Positions 9,328-19,336 of a stretch of 35,150 nt of DNA are shown piece after piece. The position numbers were made by a program, and so were the translations under genes. The notes beneath the pieces are model-generated. The model saw only the letters and a list, made by a program, of their open reading frames with translations, had not been told where the DNA came from and did not search any database. The stretch covers positions 1 to 35,150 of the forward strand of contig JABLUY010000316.1 in the NCBI GenBank assembly GCA_013306675.1, read 5' to 3'. The DNA comes from Thraustochytrium sp. TN22 (Eukaryota > Sar > Bigyra > Thraustochytrida > Thraustochytriidae). Numbering within the stretch: the first letter of the stretch is position 1; every line of letters begins with the position of its first letter.

Positions 9328-9566
9328 CTGAGAGCTAGCACCTGAGAGCCAGAACCTGCGTGTCGACGCCTGTCTGATCGATTTCTGAAAGCGATGCTTC
9401 TTGACTGGAGCCAACCAAGCGCCAGGCATGTCGATGCTTGCTTGCCAGCAGCTGAGAGCTACCACCTGGCGTGTCGACGCCTGAAAAATGATTGATTTGT
9501 GAAAACGATGCTTCTTGCTCGAGCCAACCATGCGCCAGGCGTGTCGACGCTGTTTGTCAGCAGCTG
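9328..9566. repeat. Tandem duplication of about 112-123 bp
   Basis: Unit A (9328 to about 9450) and unit B (9451 to about 9566) share the order GCTGAGAGCTA, GTGTCGACGCCTG, GATTGATTT-like, CGATGCTTCTTG, GAGCCAACCA, GCGCCAGGC, TGTCGA and CAGCAGCTG. Unit A is about 11 bp longer near its start. The end of unit B abuts the end of the MYG1-like fragment, so the duplication may be part of the event that broke that copy. Confidence 0.85.
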
Positions 9567-9567
9567 T

Positions 9568-9748
9568 AAAGGGGTCGATGCCTGTGCCAATGTGCTCGAC
9601 GAAGTTCTCCCAGACGCGCTTGTACAGAACCTCGATCGCCTCATCGCGGACACTGGCCTTGGTCCCGGTCGCCACAGAGCCCAGAATGCCCTTGCCAGAG
9701 AGCTTGTAGACGAGGCCGGCGCTGCTGAGCTTGGTCTCAAAGGCCTCG
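9568..9748 (-). pseudogene. Orphan MYG1-type hydrolase fragment
   Basis: On the minus strand about 60 codons are clearly related to the middle of MYG1 (UPF0160, DHH-like metal-dependent exonuclease/hydrolase of mitochondria and nucleus): the block ETKLSSAGLVY and, further on, LYKRVWENFVE, which match TKLSSAGLIY and LYDKMYENFVE of human MYG1 as I remember it. A good acceptor (pyrimidine-rich stretch then CTTCAG at 9749-9754) precedes it, as for an internal exon. The expected N-terminal GTHxGTFHxDE motif and the C-terminal half are absent from this window, and after FVE the usual Asp-Ala-Val-Asp-Asn-Gly motif is not preserved. SUV3 occupies the upstream side on the same strand. I read this as a broken, exon-sized remnant of a gene copy. 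Confidence 0.7.
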
Positions 9749-9979
9749 CTGAAGAGGACGCACACGCGAAGAAGAAGAGGAGACGAACGGGATGCTCCGC
9801 CGTCTGCACCGTTCTGCGAGCAGAGATGATGACCTTTATTTTGCCAATTATGGCTCTGGCTCGGCGCAGTGATGAGAGCAACGACCCTCGTTCGGCGCGA
9901 CTTAGCCAACCAGCACGATTCAACTGGCTTTCGTCATGTGTCTTTGGTTTGCTCTCTTTCATCATGGTCGACATTGACT
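9749..9979. other. Spacer between MYG1 fragment and SUV3
   Basis: No gene is seen. On the minus strand it leads from the SUV3 stop codon to a pyrimidine-rich acceptor-like stretch before the MYG1 fragment. A GTAAGT lies at 9982-9987 across the last SUV3 codons. Splicing from there to the acceptor would enter the fragment out of its MYG1 frame, so a fused protein is not supported. It probably serves as SUV3 3' UTR. Confidence 0.45.
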
Positions 9980-10167
9980 TCACTTACTAACATGGGCAGC
10001 CCTACGCCGACCTTGCGGTGGCGTGCGCGAGGGCCAATTGTGCGCCGCCTCGGCCTCGTGCATGCGAAGGCCAGAGGTGGGCTCAGTATCAGCATCACGG
10101 CCTTCCCAGCGGCTGTTGTGATCGTCCTCGCCATCCGTCTCCTCGCCGTCGTCTTGCTTGCTCTCCA

Positions 10168-10211
<44 letters not shown>

Positions 10212-12661
10212 GGCTGCTGCGGCTGCTGCTTCTTCTTCGCGTGCGGCTGCGGACGGCCGCCACGCAGGTAGCGCTGCATGCGCGAGAGGCAGTCCGCCTT
10301 GATCTGGCCGAGCCGCTGAATGTGGTTGGGCGGGTGGTCGAAGCGCAGGGCGAGCCAAAGGCTGAGGTCAATGTTGTTGTACACGAGCTCCTGCTCCTTC
10401 ATCTGCCAGTCGGTACCGCCGCCCTTCTTGTTGCGTTGGTCGCCTGTCCGCGCGGGAGGTTTGAGCGCGTCAAAGGGCCGGTCATCTGGCGCCGGCAGCC
10501 GGTCCAGCATGAGCTTGCCGTTGGTCACGTCAGCCGCCAGTTGCACGTCCTCAAAGGCGTACAGCGGTGCCAGGTAATCCTCCAGGAACGGGTCTTGCAG
10601 CGACTCAATGAGCGAGCGCACGCTGCGCTTATGGGTCAGCCGCGCATAGCGCCGCAGGTGGTAGACGAGGCCCTTGTTGTCGGCGTCCACCGGCGCGCCA
10701 CTCAGCATGAGCAGGGTGTCCACGTCAAGCGGGACGTCGCGCAGCGTCGCCACTAGTTCGCGCATGGCCTCGGTCTTCTGCACGACAATGTACTCGCCCG
10801 TGGCGTCGCCCTCGAGCTTGACGTCAAGGTCCGCCACCTCGCTGCGCGCGTTCGCCGCGCGCACCTCGGCGCGCCGGCGGTCCGCCTCCTGCAGACCGCC
10901 ATCGCGCGCCGCGGCCTCGTCGGCCTCGGCCGCCTGGAGCAGCGTGCCGCGCCGCTGCAGCAGCTCGGCGCGGCTGCGCGTGGTGGCGTCAATCTCCAGC
11001 ATCACTTCCACGAGGGCGTCGTTGAAGGCGCGCGACAGCATCGTGGACACGCTCTTCTGCGCCTCCCACACCTCGAGCCACGCGTGCCGCACGTCACGCT
11101 CGACGTTCCCGCGCAGCCTCTCCCGCAGCTGGCGCAGCTGCTGCTCGCTGCGCTTGGGCCGCTCGAACTTGACGTCATTCTCCAGGATGCGGTCCAGGCG
11201 TGCGGCCAGCTCGGCCTCGACGCCGCGCTCCAGCAGGTCGCGCTGCTTCAAAAAGTCCTCCGACTCCGACTTGGGCAGGAGCTCCTCGCGCAGTGCCTCC
11301 AGGCGGTCCACGCACAGGTTGTGGAAGCGCGCGCGGATGAACTCGCGCGGCGGGAACACAAAGGCACGGCTGATCACCGGTGCCGCGTGCGGAAGCGCCA
11401 GACGAAGGTGCGCCATATCCTGCGGCTTGAGCGTCGTCACCAGGCCCATGGCCTCCTCGGTGCGCCCGTACCGGCCGGCGCGGCCCGCGATCTGCTTCAC
11501 CTCGCGCAGTGTCAGCTGCCGCATCTGGTTTCCGTCGAACTTCTCCATGGTGCTAAACACAATGCGCTTCACACGCAGGTTCAGCCCCATGCCCACGGCG
11601 TCTGTGGCCACCAGCACATTGCACCCGCCGGCGCCCGTGTTGAACGCCGTCGCCTGCTCCTTGCGAATCTCCGGCGGGAGACTCCCGTACACCATCGCGC
11701 ACTTGTGCTTGGTGGCGCGCTCGATCTTGGTCCGGATCGTGTGGATGTCGCGCCGCGAGAACGCCACCACGCAGTCGCCTGGGCGCACCTCCGACCAGTC
11801 GCCCAGCGCCTCGGTCTCCACGCGCAGCGGCGACAGCCGCTCGTACCGGTTCACCTCCAGCTCGTCCCCGGTCAGCGCGCAGATCTTCTCCAGCAGGTCC
11901 ACGGCGCCCTCCTCGCCGCACAGGTGCAGCTCGCGCGCCGGCAGGCCCAGCACGGCGCGCGAGAACGCCCATCCGCGCGTGCTGTCGCCCACCAGCTGCA
12001 CCTCGTCCACCACCGCCACGTCCACGGCACGGTCCAGGGGTGTCATCTCCACCGTGCACGCCGTCACGTTCGATTCCGGCACCGACACGCGCTCCTGGCC
12101 GGTCACCAGCGAGCACTTGAGCTCCTGCGAGATTTGCCACGCCAACAGCCGCAAGGGCGACGCGTACACGCCCGACTCCGCGTTGCGCAGCGCCGTCAGC
12201 GCGCGGTACGTCTTGCCCGAGTTCGTCGGGCCCACGTGCAGGATCACCTTGCGCTCCAGCGCGCGCGCCTGCTTGAACCACAGGTGCGGCCCGCGGATCT
12301 CCACACGATCAAACGACGGCCTCGGCACCTCCTGCAGCGTTCCTGACGTCGACGCCTCTGTTGTCAATTCCCAGCTCCTCTTCTCGGGCGCCGCGGACAG
12401 GTCCACCTGCACGGCCTGCTGCCAAGACGAGGTCGCCGATGCACCATCCGTCGCGCTGCTCCACGGCGTCGCCTTTGTCGCCGCGCTCTCCGTCGCGCCG
12501 GCCGCCGCGCTGCTCCTCGCCTCGGCGTCGCCGCGCGCGCCCTGCGAGCTCCAGCGCTGCGCGGCCGCGACTGGCCTGCGCAGGGCGCGCAGGGCCCAGG
12601 CATCGTGCGCCGCCGCCGCCGCTGCTGCGGGCCGCAGCCGCCGCAGCCCGCTGCTGCGCAT
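9980..12661 (-). CDS. SUPV3L1: Mitochondrial ATP-dependent RNA helicase SUV3
   Basis: An 893-aa superfamily 2 helicase that unwinds RNA in mitochondrial RNA degradation, usually with a 3'-5' exoribonuclease or PNPase. Residues 1 to about 37 form an Arg/Ala-rich presequence. Walker A is the SUV3-specific GPTNSGKT (144-151), the DEVQ box lies in VVDEVQLVGD near 217-226, and motif VI is QIAGRAGRYGR (390-400), all intact. A charged helical stretch at about 480-620 looks like an insertion relative to human and yeast SUV3. The SUV3 C-terminal region (RYARLTHKRSVRSL, about 671-684) follows. The tail carries about 14 consecutive Gln encoded by CAG and an acidic Arg/Gly end. The start fits the presequence and no intron is needed. 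It diverges from the ABCG gene. Confidence 0.95.
10169..10227 (-). repeat. CAG trinucleotide repeat encoding polyglutamine
   Basis: Fourteen CTG triplets in a row on the + strand (10169-10210) continue as CTG/CGG mixtures to about 10227. On the SUV3 coding strand this is a pure CAG run for Gln, flanked by Pro-Gln-Gln units. It lies in the low-complexity C-terminal tail outside the helicase core. Purity of the codon suggests recent expansion and likely length variation between strains. Confidence 0.9.
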
Positions 12662-12664
12662 CCT

Positions 12665-12697
<33 letters not shown>

Positions 12698-13386
12698 GGC
12701 GCCCTCGCAGCCGCCTGCGCAGCCGCCTCGCAGCCGGCGCCGCTCTGCGCGGTGGCGGGGCGGCGTGCTCGCTCGCTCGCTCTGCGCCAGTGACTCGCCG
12801 ACGCAGGCCCGGCTTTGCTGGGCTCTCGCTCGCTGACAGTGACACTGGCAGCGACCACGACACAGTTCAGGTCACGGCCACGCACCGCACTGCTGCAGTC
12901 GCCGCACCGCACCGCGCCGCACCGGCAGGCACGGGCAGGCCAGGCAGCATTGCAGCATTGCAGCAAGCCCGGACTGCCGCCGTGGTGGACCGCCTGAGCC
13001 TGGGGCAGGCTCGCGGACAGCGTGAGGCTGCGCCGCAGCCGTGCCTGCCTGTAGCTAGAGCTAGAGCTAGCTAGTAGCTACAACACGTGCCCGCGCGCAG
13101 TATCGAGTTTGGCAGCGGGCTTGGACCCCTCAGAGACAGGCCCGGCTCTGGAGCAGGCTGTGACGTGACTCGGACTCTTGCCCGAGACGCGCGCCCAAGC
13201 CCAAGCCAGGCTCTGACTGACAGTGAGACTCACAGTCAGGAGAGCAAGTCTGCGCGGCCGCTGGACCGGGCATCGGCATCGACGGCAACTTCGTCTCGGC
13301 TCGCAGCTCGCCGCTCTCGTCTGCTCGCTCGCGCCGTCAGTGGCAGTCACGCTCGCTCGAGCTCCGTCGGGCGCGCCGCTCCCTGG
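12662..13386. promoter_or_regulatory. Divergent SUV3 / ABCG intergenic region
   Basis: This 725-bp region must contain both promoters. A GCCCGC hexamer array (about 12664-12705) lies directly upstream of the SUV3 ATG. A set of overlapping CTAG palindromes (GTAGCTAGAGCTAGAGCTAG and following, 13052-13081) stands out from the surrounding GC-rich DNA. Related AGCTCTAGCTCTAGAGCT sequence recurs in an intron of the GHMP kinase gene (about 21263-21280). No TATA box is evident. Open frames here are composition artefacts. Confidence 0.45.
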
Positions 13387-15432
13387 ATGGACTCCGAGGC
13401 GCTGCGCACGCCGCTGGCCGAGGCTGCGACGCGCGCGGAGGCGCGCCGGCTACGCGCAGCCGAGGCGGACTTGGCGGACCTGCGCGAGGAGGAGGAGGCG
13501 GCGCTGGAGGCCTTCGTCCTGCGCGTGCACGGCGCGGAGATCGCCTTCAAGGATGTGCGGTACTGCGTGCGCGCGCAGCGCGGCGCCAAGTCGGCGCGGC
13601 GCGAGATTCTGCACGGCGTGAGCGGCAGGGTGCACCGCGGCCGGGTCAACGCGCTCTTCGGCGCGACGGGCAGCGGCAAAACGTCGCTCCTCGAGGTGCT
13701 GGCGCTGCGCAAGAGCACCTCCAACGTGTCGGGCGCCGTCTTCGTGGACGGCAGGCCGCAGGCCGAGGACTTTCGCGCGCTGGCCGGCTTCGTGCCGCAG
13801 CAGGATGCGCTCATGCCCAGCCTCACGTGCCGCGAGAACGTCCTCTTCTCCGCGGACCTGCGCCTCCCGGCGGCCTGCTCGCGCCGCGAGAAGCTCGCGC
13901 TCGTGGAGGGCGCACTCGTGGCGCTTGGCCTTGAGACCTGCGCCGACACGCTCGCGGGCGACGTCTTCGTGCGCGGCCTCTCGGGCGGCGAGCGCAAGCG
14001 CACCAGCATCGCCACCGAGGTCGTCGTGCGCCCACCGGTGCTCTTTTTGGACGAGCCCACCTCGGGCCTCGACAGCACCACCTCGGTGGCCGTCATTGCG
14101 CAGCTGCGCGCGCTCGCGCACGCCGGCTGCACCGTGCTCATGTCCATCCACCAGCCACGCTACGCCATCTTCCGCATGCTCGACCACATCATGCTTCTCG
14201 ACGCCGGCCACATGGTGCACTCCGGCGAAGCGGCACGCGTGCTCGACCACTTTGCCTCGCTCGGCTTCCACTGCGAGCCCTTCAACAACCCGGCCGACTT
14301 CATGCTCGACGTCCTCGGCGGCCTCGTGCCGCGCCGCGCCGAAAACCCGCCTTGGCAGTCGTCTCCACACCTACCGCCCGACGCGCCGGCCGCGCTGCGC
14401 CCACCCTGGGCCGCGGCCTCCGCCGACCACACCAGCCCGGCCGCCGACGCTGCCGACACCGGCGACCCGCGCGCCTGGCTGCGCCTCGCCTGGCATCGGG
14501 ACCCAGCGCACCTCGCGCTGCTCTCCTACGTGAACTCGCTGCAGCACGCCTCGGCGCGATCGCGCGAGGTCCACGCGCCCGGCCGACACGAGTCGCGGCC
14601 CGTCTCGGCCTGGACCCAGTTCCGCGTGCTCTCCCGCAAGAACATGCTCGTGCTCTCGCGCCTCCCGGTCGTCGTGGTAATGCAATTTGTCGTCATGGCC
14701 TTCTTCGGCCTGCTCACCGGTGCCATTTACCACAACCTCCCTCTCACCGGCACCGGCCTACAGAACCGCATCGGCGCCTTTTTCTTCCTCATCATGAGCA
14801 TCGTGTTTGGCAACCTCTCCGCCATTGAGCTCTTTCTCAAAGAGAGGGCCATCTTTCTGCACCAGGCGCACAACGGCTACTACCGCACGCTGCCCTACTT
14901 TGTCAGCCTATTGCTCTGCGACCTGCTGCCACTCCGCGTGCTTCCCGTGCTTGCCTGCTCCTCCATCGTCTACCCGATGATGGGATTCCAGCCGCACGCC
15001 GCGCGCTTCTCCTACTTTATTGCCACGCTCATCCTCGAGTCTGTCTGCGCCGGCACGCTGTGCTACCTCATGTCCGCGGCCATTGGCGTCTTTGCCATCG
15101 CCAACCTCGCCGTCTCCGTCGTCTTTGTCGTCTCCATGATTTTCAGCGGCTCCATTGTCCAGCTCGCCTCGCTCCCGGCCGCCATGCGCTGGATGCAGCA
15201 CCTTTCCTTCTTTCGCTACGGCTATGAGGCGCTCGCCGTCAACGAGCTCCACGGCCTTGATTTCCACGACGTTCTCATGCCTGGCGACGCCGTCTCTGGC
15301 GACGACGTCCTATTGCAGCGAGGCCTACGGCCCGATGCCAAGCTGGAGGACCTCCTCGCCATGTTTGCCCTCGCACTTTGCTTTTCCATCGCAGCCTACT
15401 TTATGCTCGTGCGCATTGCACGTCCTGAATAA
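13387..15432 (+). CDS. ABC transporter G family half transporter
   Basis: A 681-aa reverse-orientation half transporter (nucleotide-binding domain first, then membrane domain), the ABCG/White layout. Such proteins dimerise to export lipids, sterols or xenobiotics at the plasma membrane or internal membranes. Walker A GATGSGKT is at 92-99, the Q-loop in FVPQQDAL near 135-142, the signature LSGGERKR at 198-205, Walker B with LDEPTSGLDS at 221-230 and the H-loop His255 in SIHQPR. All are intact, so ATP hydrolysis is expected. Six hydrophobic segments lie at about 427-447, 461-480, 505-528, 543-562, 565-588 and 655-675. A Pro/Ala-rich linker (about 318-360) is not typical. The start is the first in-frame ATG. 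AATAAA overlaps the stop codon. The substrate cannot be read from sequence. Confidence 0.95.
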   Translation: MDSEALRTPLAEAATRAEARRLRAAEADLADLREEEEAALEAFVLRVHGAEIAFKDVRYCVRAQRGAKSARREILHGVSGRVHRGRVNALFGATGSGKTSLLEVLALRKSTSNVSGAVFVDGRPQAEDFRALAGFVPQQDALMPSLTCRENVLFSADLRLPAACSRREKLALVEGALVALGLETCADTLAGDVFVRGLSGGERKRTSIATEVVVRPPVLFLDEPTSGLDSTTSVAVIAQLRALAHAGCTVLMSIHQPRYAIFRMLDHIMLLDAGHMVHSGEAARVLDHFASLGFHCEPFNNPADFMLDVLGGLVPRRAENPPWQSSPHLPPDAPAALRPPWAAASADHTSPAADAADTGDPRAWLRLAWHRDPAHLALLSYVNSLQHASARSREVHAPGRHESRPVSAWTQFRVLSRKNMLVLSRLPVVVVMQFVVMAFFGLLTGAIYHNLPLTGTGLQNRIGAFFFLIMSIVFGNLSAIELFLKERAIFLHQAHNGYYRTLPYFVSLLLCDLLPLRVLPVLACSSIVYPMMGFQPHAARFSYFIATLILESVCAGTLCYLMSAAIGVFAIANLAVSVVFVVSMIFSGSIVQLASLPAAMRWMQHLSFFRYGYEALAVNELHGLDFHDVLMPGDAVSGDDVLLQRGLRPDAKLEDLLAMFALALCFSIAAYFMLVRIARPE

Positions 15433-16282
15433 ATTTGAAGAAAGATTTGATGTTGGGCCCGTGCTGCAGTGCCAGTGGCTGGCTGAGAACATTGCAATCT
15501 TGCGACAGCATCCTCTTCGAGTCAGGCTGCGGCCCGATGTCAAGCGTTACTTACCTCTTCCGTTCCTGTCGTTGAAGAAAGTGATTGTCTGATGAGAGCC
15601 TCTTTTGCAAAGCCACGGCGATGCCGCTGTCGGCTTTGGCGTTGCAGTTGCGAATTCTAATCGTCCTTGCGGCGTGCAACGCCGCAAGTCGAGCCACCGC
15701 CGCGGACATGTCCTCGCCACGACCCACCGTCAGCGAATCTACTTGAGCCTGACGTCAGGCCCACTGCAGGAGAGAGAGGCGAAACGACACGAGTCGCCGA
15801 CACGAGTGAGTCGCCGCAGAGCGCCTTGCGCCGGCGCCGCGCCTCGCCATCGCGCCGCGCCTCGCGCCGCGCCTCGAGCCGCGCCTCGCGCGGCACCTGC
15901 TTGTGCCTGTGTGCCTGTGCCAGCAGCAGCAGCATCTGTCCTGTCGCCGCATCGCATCGTTGCAGCAAACCCTCTCGGGTCGTCGTCCGAGTCCGAACCC
16001 TCGCTCGAGCGAGGCGCGCGCGGGCAGGGCGAGCGCGCCCGCGGCCAGCCGCCTGGCTGCCGCCCGGCCGCGCGCGCGCGCGACGCGGCCGGCGCGGCGC
16101 GGCGCGGCACGGCGCGGCGCGGCGGAAGCGCGGCGGTGGAGCGTTCCGGCGCAGTTCGAGGGCCGAGGCGCGCGCGGCGGAGAGGCGCGTGCGAGGCGCG
16201 GCGGCGCGGCGGCGCGGCGCAGAGGCGCGGCGCGGAGCGGCGCGAAGGCGCAGGCAAGGCGAGACGAAGGCCGACGGGCGGG
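15433..16282. other. Intergenic spacer ABCG - F-box/WD40 gene
   Basis: The left 230 bp is of moderate GC and probably holds the ABCG 3' UTR. From about 15830 the DNA becomes extremely GC-rich, with repeated GCGCCTCG/CGCGC pentamer- and decamer-like units (15840-15895 and 16080-16255). The frame of the downstream gene is open through this stretch, but its translation is Arg/Ala-only and unlike the gene body, so I treat it as 5' UTR and promoter. No RNA gene is seen. Confidence 0.5.
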
Positions 16283-17421
16283 ATGGAGGAACCCTCGCCC
16301 CGCGCAGCACGAGCGCTGCCGGCGGAGCTGCTGCTCAAGGTGTGCCTGTGCCTGGAGGCGAACGACGTGCTCCGCCTGGGCGCCACGGAGCGCGGCGCCG
16401 TGGTCGTGTGCAGGAGCGACGCCGTGTGGAAACGGCTGTACGCGCGGCGCTTTCGGCGGCGCCTGGTGGACCTGGACCAGCGGCTGCTGGGCGCGGACTT
16501 CTTCCGGCTGTACCGGCAGGAGGCCTTCGCCAAGTCGCTCAGTCGCATGGGCAAGACGCTCGAGGTGGCGGCGCACCGCGGCATGGGGCTCGAGGCCGTT
16601 GGTCTCTGCGACTCGGCCGACGAGTCCAAGATCGCCGTGTACCTGCGTGACGGCTCGGTGCGCGTGCACTCGCTCGCGCTCGAGGGCCGCGTCGTTGGCG
16701 CCTCGCACCTCGGCGAGAACGCCGCCGTGATGCGCGCCGAGCGGGACCGCGAGGCGCGCCGCCAAGAGCTCTGTGCCTCGCACAAGAACGCCCTACTGCA
16801 GATGAAAATCAACGACGAGTCCAACGGCCGCGGTGGCTTCAGCCTCTGGGATGAGAACGAGGACGACCAGAACGACGAGGTTGACCAGAACGACGAGGAC
16901 GACGTCCGACACGCCAGCGCTGGTGCCGCGCCGCCCTCGCGCAGGCGCGGCCGACCCGTGCCAGCTGCGGCGGCGGCCGGCGCCGCGGCGCTCGCACGAT
17001 GCACGGCGCGCGACGACGCCGAGGCCGCCCACGTGCCACGGCGCGCCTCGGCGCCCAGCCCCATTCCAAAGAGGGCGGGCCGGGCGCCCGTGGCGGACCC
17101 GTGCCCCGTGGTGCAGATAGAGCCACACGCGTGCGACCTGGTGGCCATGGCCGGCGCGCCGTTCGCGCCGACGGGCGCCAGCGTGGACAGCGAGGCCTCG
17201 TCCTTCGCCTTTGCAGGCAGCGCCACGCTCGCGTCGCGCGCGTCTTCTCTGTGCAGCGCCGAGGGCCTGCTGAGCCGGCCCAGCTCCGTCTCGAGTAGCT
17301 GCAGCAGCGACTACAGCTGGGACAGCACGAGCTGCGGATCTGCGCCCGGCAGCCGGACCTCGCGCGGCCAGGCGAGCTCGACAAACGACTCGGCGAGCGG
17401 CGCCGACCGTGGCGGCCGCAA

Positions 17422-17455
<34 letters not shown>

Positions 17456-19027
17456 ACCAAGGCCAGGGCGAGAAAGGGGCGCAAGAGCAACCGGCTCACG
17501 CCGGCCTCGTATGGCCCGCGCAACCTGCTGAGCAGTAGCCTGGCCAGCACCGGGAGCCACACGAGCCACGGGAGCACGGGCAGCGGCGCGAGCCAGAACG
17601 GCCGCGTGCGTCGGGGCTCTTCGCTGGCCGGCGGCGAGCCGGCGCTCGTGCACCTGGACCACGAGGTGAACTTTGCCACCTTTGACGCGCAGGCGGAGGG
17701 CTGGCACGTTGTGCACTGTGGCCAGGATGGCTGCGCGCAGACGCGTCTTGAGGTCCCGCGCTGGTCGCGCAGGTCCGACGCGCCACTCACCTGCTCAGCC
17801 TTTGCGCCCTCGCTCCGGGGCGCGTCCGCCGCGTGGACCGGCGGTCGCGCCTTCGCTTGGCGGCCCGAGGGCGCTCCGGCGCCCGACCCGATCACGCCTG
17901 CGCTGGCGCCGCTTGCGTCGTCAGCGCCAAGCACCGGCGGCACCGAGCTGCTGGCGGCCACGGGCCACGCGAACGGGTCGATTCTGCTCTGGGGCCACGC
18001 CTGCGCCTTTCTGGGCGCCATACATGTACCCGATGAGGCCCCCGTGCGCGTGCTGGCCGTGCGCGCGCAGCGCGTCGTGGCGGCCTCCGGTTCCGGCCTC
18101 TCCATTTGGGAGGCACCCTCTGCGCGCCGCCTGGCCACCATGGCGGTGGACGGCGGTGTGGCGGCCATCGAGCTGCTGGACGATTACATCGTCGCTGGCT
18201 CCGCCACCGGTCGTCTGCTCATCTGGACACGCGCCGGCCGCCCGGTCTTCTCGGCCCAGGCCCACGACGGCGCCATCACCTGCCTGCGCTGCTACACACT
18301 GCGCGCCCCGGACGAGGCAGGCGCCCTGGGCGCCCCCTCGGCGCCCTCGGCGGCGCGCACGTCCTCCTTCGTCGTGGCCACGGCCGGTGGCGCAGCGCAC
18401 GAGGTGGTGCTACACCGGTTCGACGGCCAGTCTCGCGATGGTCTCCTGCGCGGCTCTGACCTGGCCTGCGCCGCGAAGCGCCAGCTGCGCGGTCACGCCG
18501 GCGCGGTGCGCGACATGCACATTGACGACTACCGGTTTATCTCGTGCGGCGACGACGGGACCATCAAGTTTTGGGACGTGGAGGGCGAGGACGCGCGCGT
18601 CCTTCGCTCACTCAAGTTCAAAAAGGCCAAGCACCGCGTGCCGCTCTGCAAGCTGCTCGTGGGCTCCACCTTCGTGGCCGCCGCGCGTCGCGACGGCAGC
18701 CTCGTGGCCTTCACGCTGCTCTCCGACTGGGCCGGCCTGGCGCCTGTCGTGCCCGATCCGGAGCTTGCGGCTGCAAACCTTGGCGACGACAGCCTGGCGC
18801 TGGAGGATGCCACGCCACCGCGCCACAAGAAGGGGACAGCGGCCTCGGTCCACGGCAGCGCCAAGAAGGCCGCTGCCGCGGCGTCTGCGTCATCGTCCAC
18901 CAAGAAGAAGCGCGCTTCGCGCCACCTTGTGCAGCGTGACGACGTGTACGAGATGCTTTTTGAGGAAACCTTTGACGCGTACGACCTCCAGGCGGCCCAT
19001 GACCTCTTTAATCAAGGCTTTTGCTAG
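16283..19027 (+). CDS. F-box and WD40-repeat protein
   Basis: A 914-aa protein. Residues 10-60 form an F-box (LPAELLLKVCLCLEANDVL, then VWKRLYARRF), the part that binds Skp1 in SCF ubiquitin ligases. Residues about 190-450 are low-complexity: an acidic DQNDE repeat, Ser-rich stretches and a run of 11 Gly. From about 455 to 815 there are degenerate WD40 blades, clearest at GHANGSILLW (561-570), GSATGRLLIW (639-648) and GHAGAVRDMH followed by SCGDDGTIKFWD (737-765). The tail is Lys/Ser-rich, then a short conserved-looking end (DVYEMLFEETFDAYDL). By family knowledge it would recruit a substrate through the propeller for ubiquitination. The target is unknown, and it is not an obvious Cdc4/Fbw7 or beta-TrCP. 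The ATG at 16283 is chosen because the F-box starts just after it. Confidence 0.88.
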
Positions 19028-19039
19028 TAGCTACTTGCT

Positions 19040-19165
19040 TGCTCGGAAGAGAAGAACAAGAACTAGAACTAAGAGAGAGGATGACGAAGATGATGAAGAC
19101 GATGATGAAAAACGAAGATGATGAAGGAATGGAAGACGATGGAGAAGAGGAAGAAGAAGGATGGT
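19040..19165. repeat. Purine-rich GAA/GAT simple repeat
   Basis: Beginning shortly after the F-box/WD40 stop codon, the + strand is rich in GAAGA, GATGA and AAGATGATGAAG units up to about 19165. It lies between two convergent genes (the stop codons are at 19027 and 19337) and is probably in the 3' UTR of one or both. Spurious Asp/Glu/Lys-rich frames read through it. Confidence 0.8.
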
Positions 19166-19336
19166 TGCAGTCTACATACTTGATATTGCGTGGCGTGGCG
19201 GGTGCGACCGAAGAAGTGCCAACATCCCATGCTCCTCGATGCGAGCGCGAGGCCGTCTCGGACGAGAGCCGCGCTCGCGCCAATCGTCGGCTTTAGCGTC
19301 GGCTTTGACGTCCAGCATCGGCGTCTAGCTTCGGCG

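Noticed and set aside
9749-9987. Splicing of SUV3 from the GTAAGT at 9987-9982 into the MYG1 fragment
   Set aside because: The junction would enter the fragment out of its MYG1 frame and give an Arg/Ser-rich non-protein-like tail.
11084-12346. 420-codon plus-strand frame inside SUV3
   Set aside because: Antisense shadow of a clear helicase core; His/Gln/Arg-rich without motifs.
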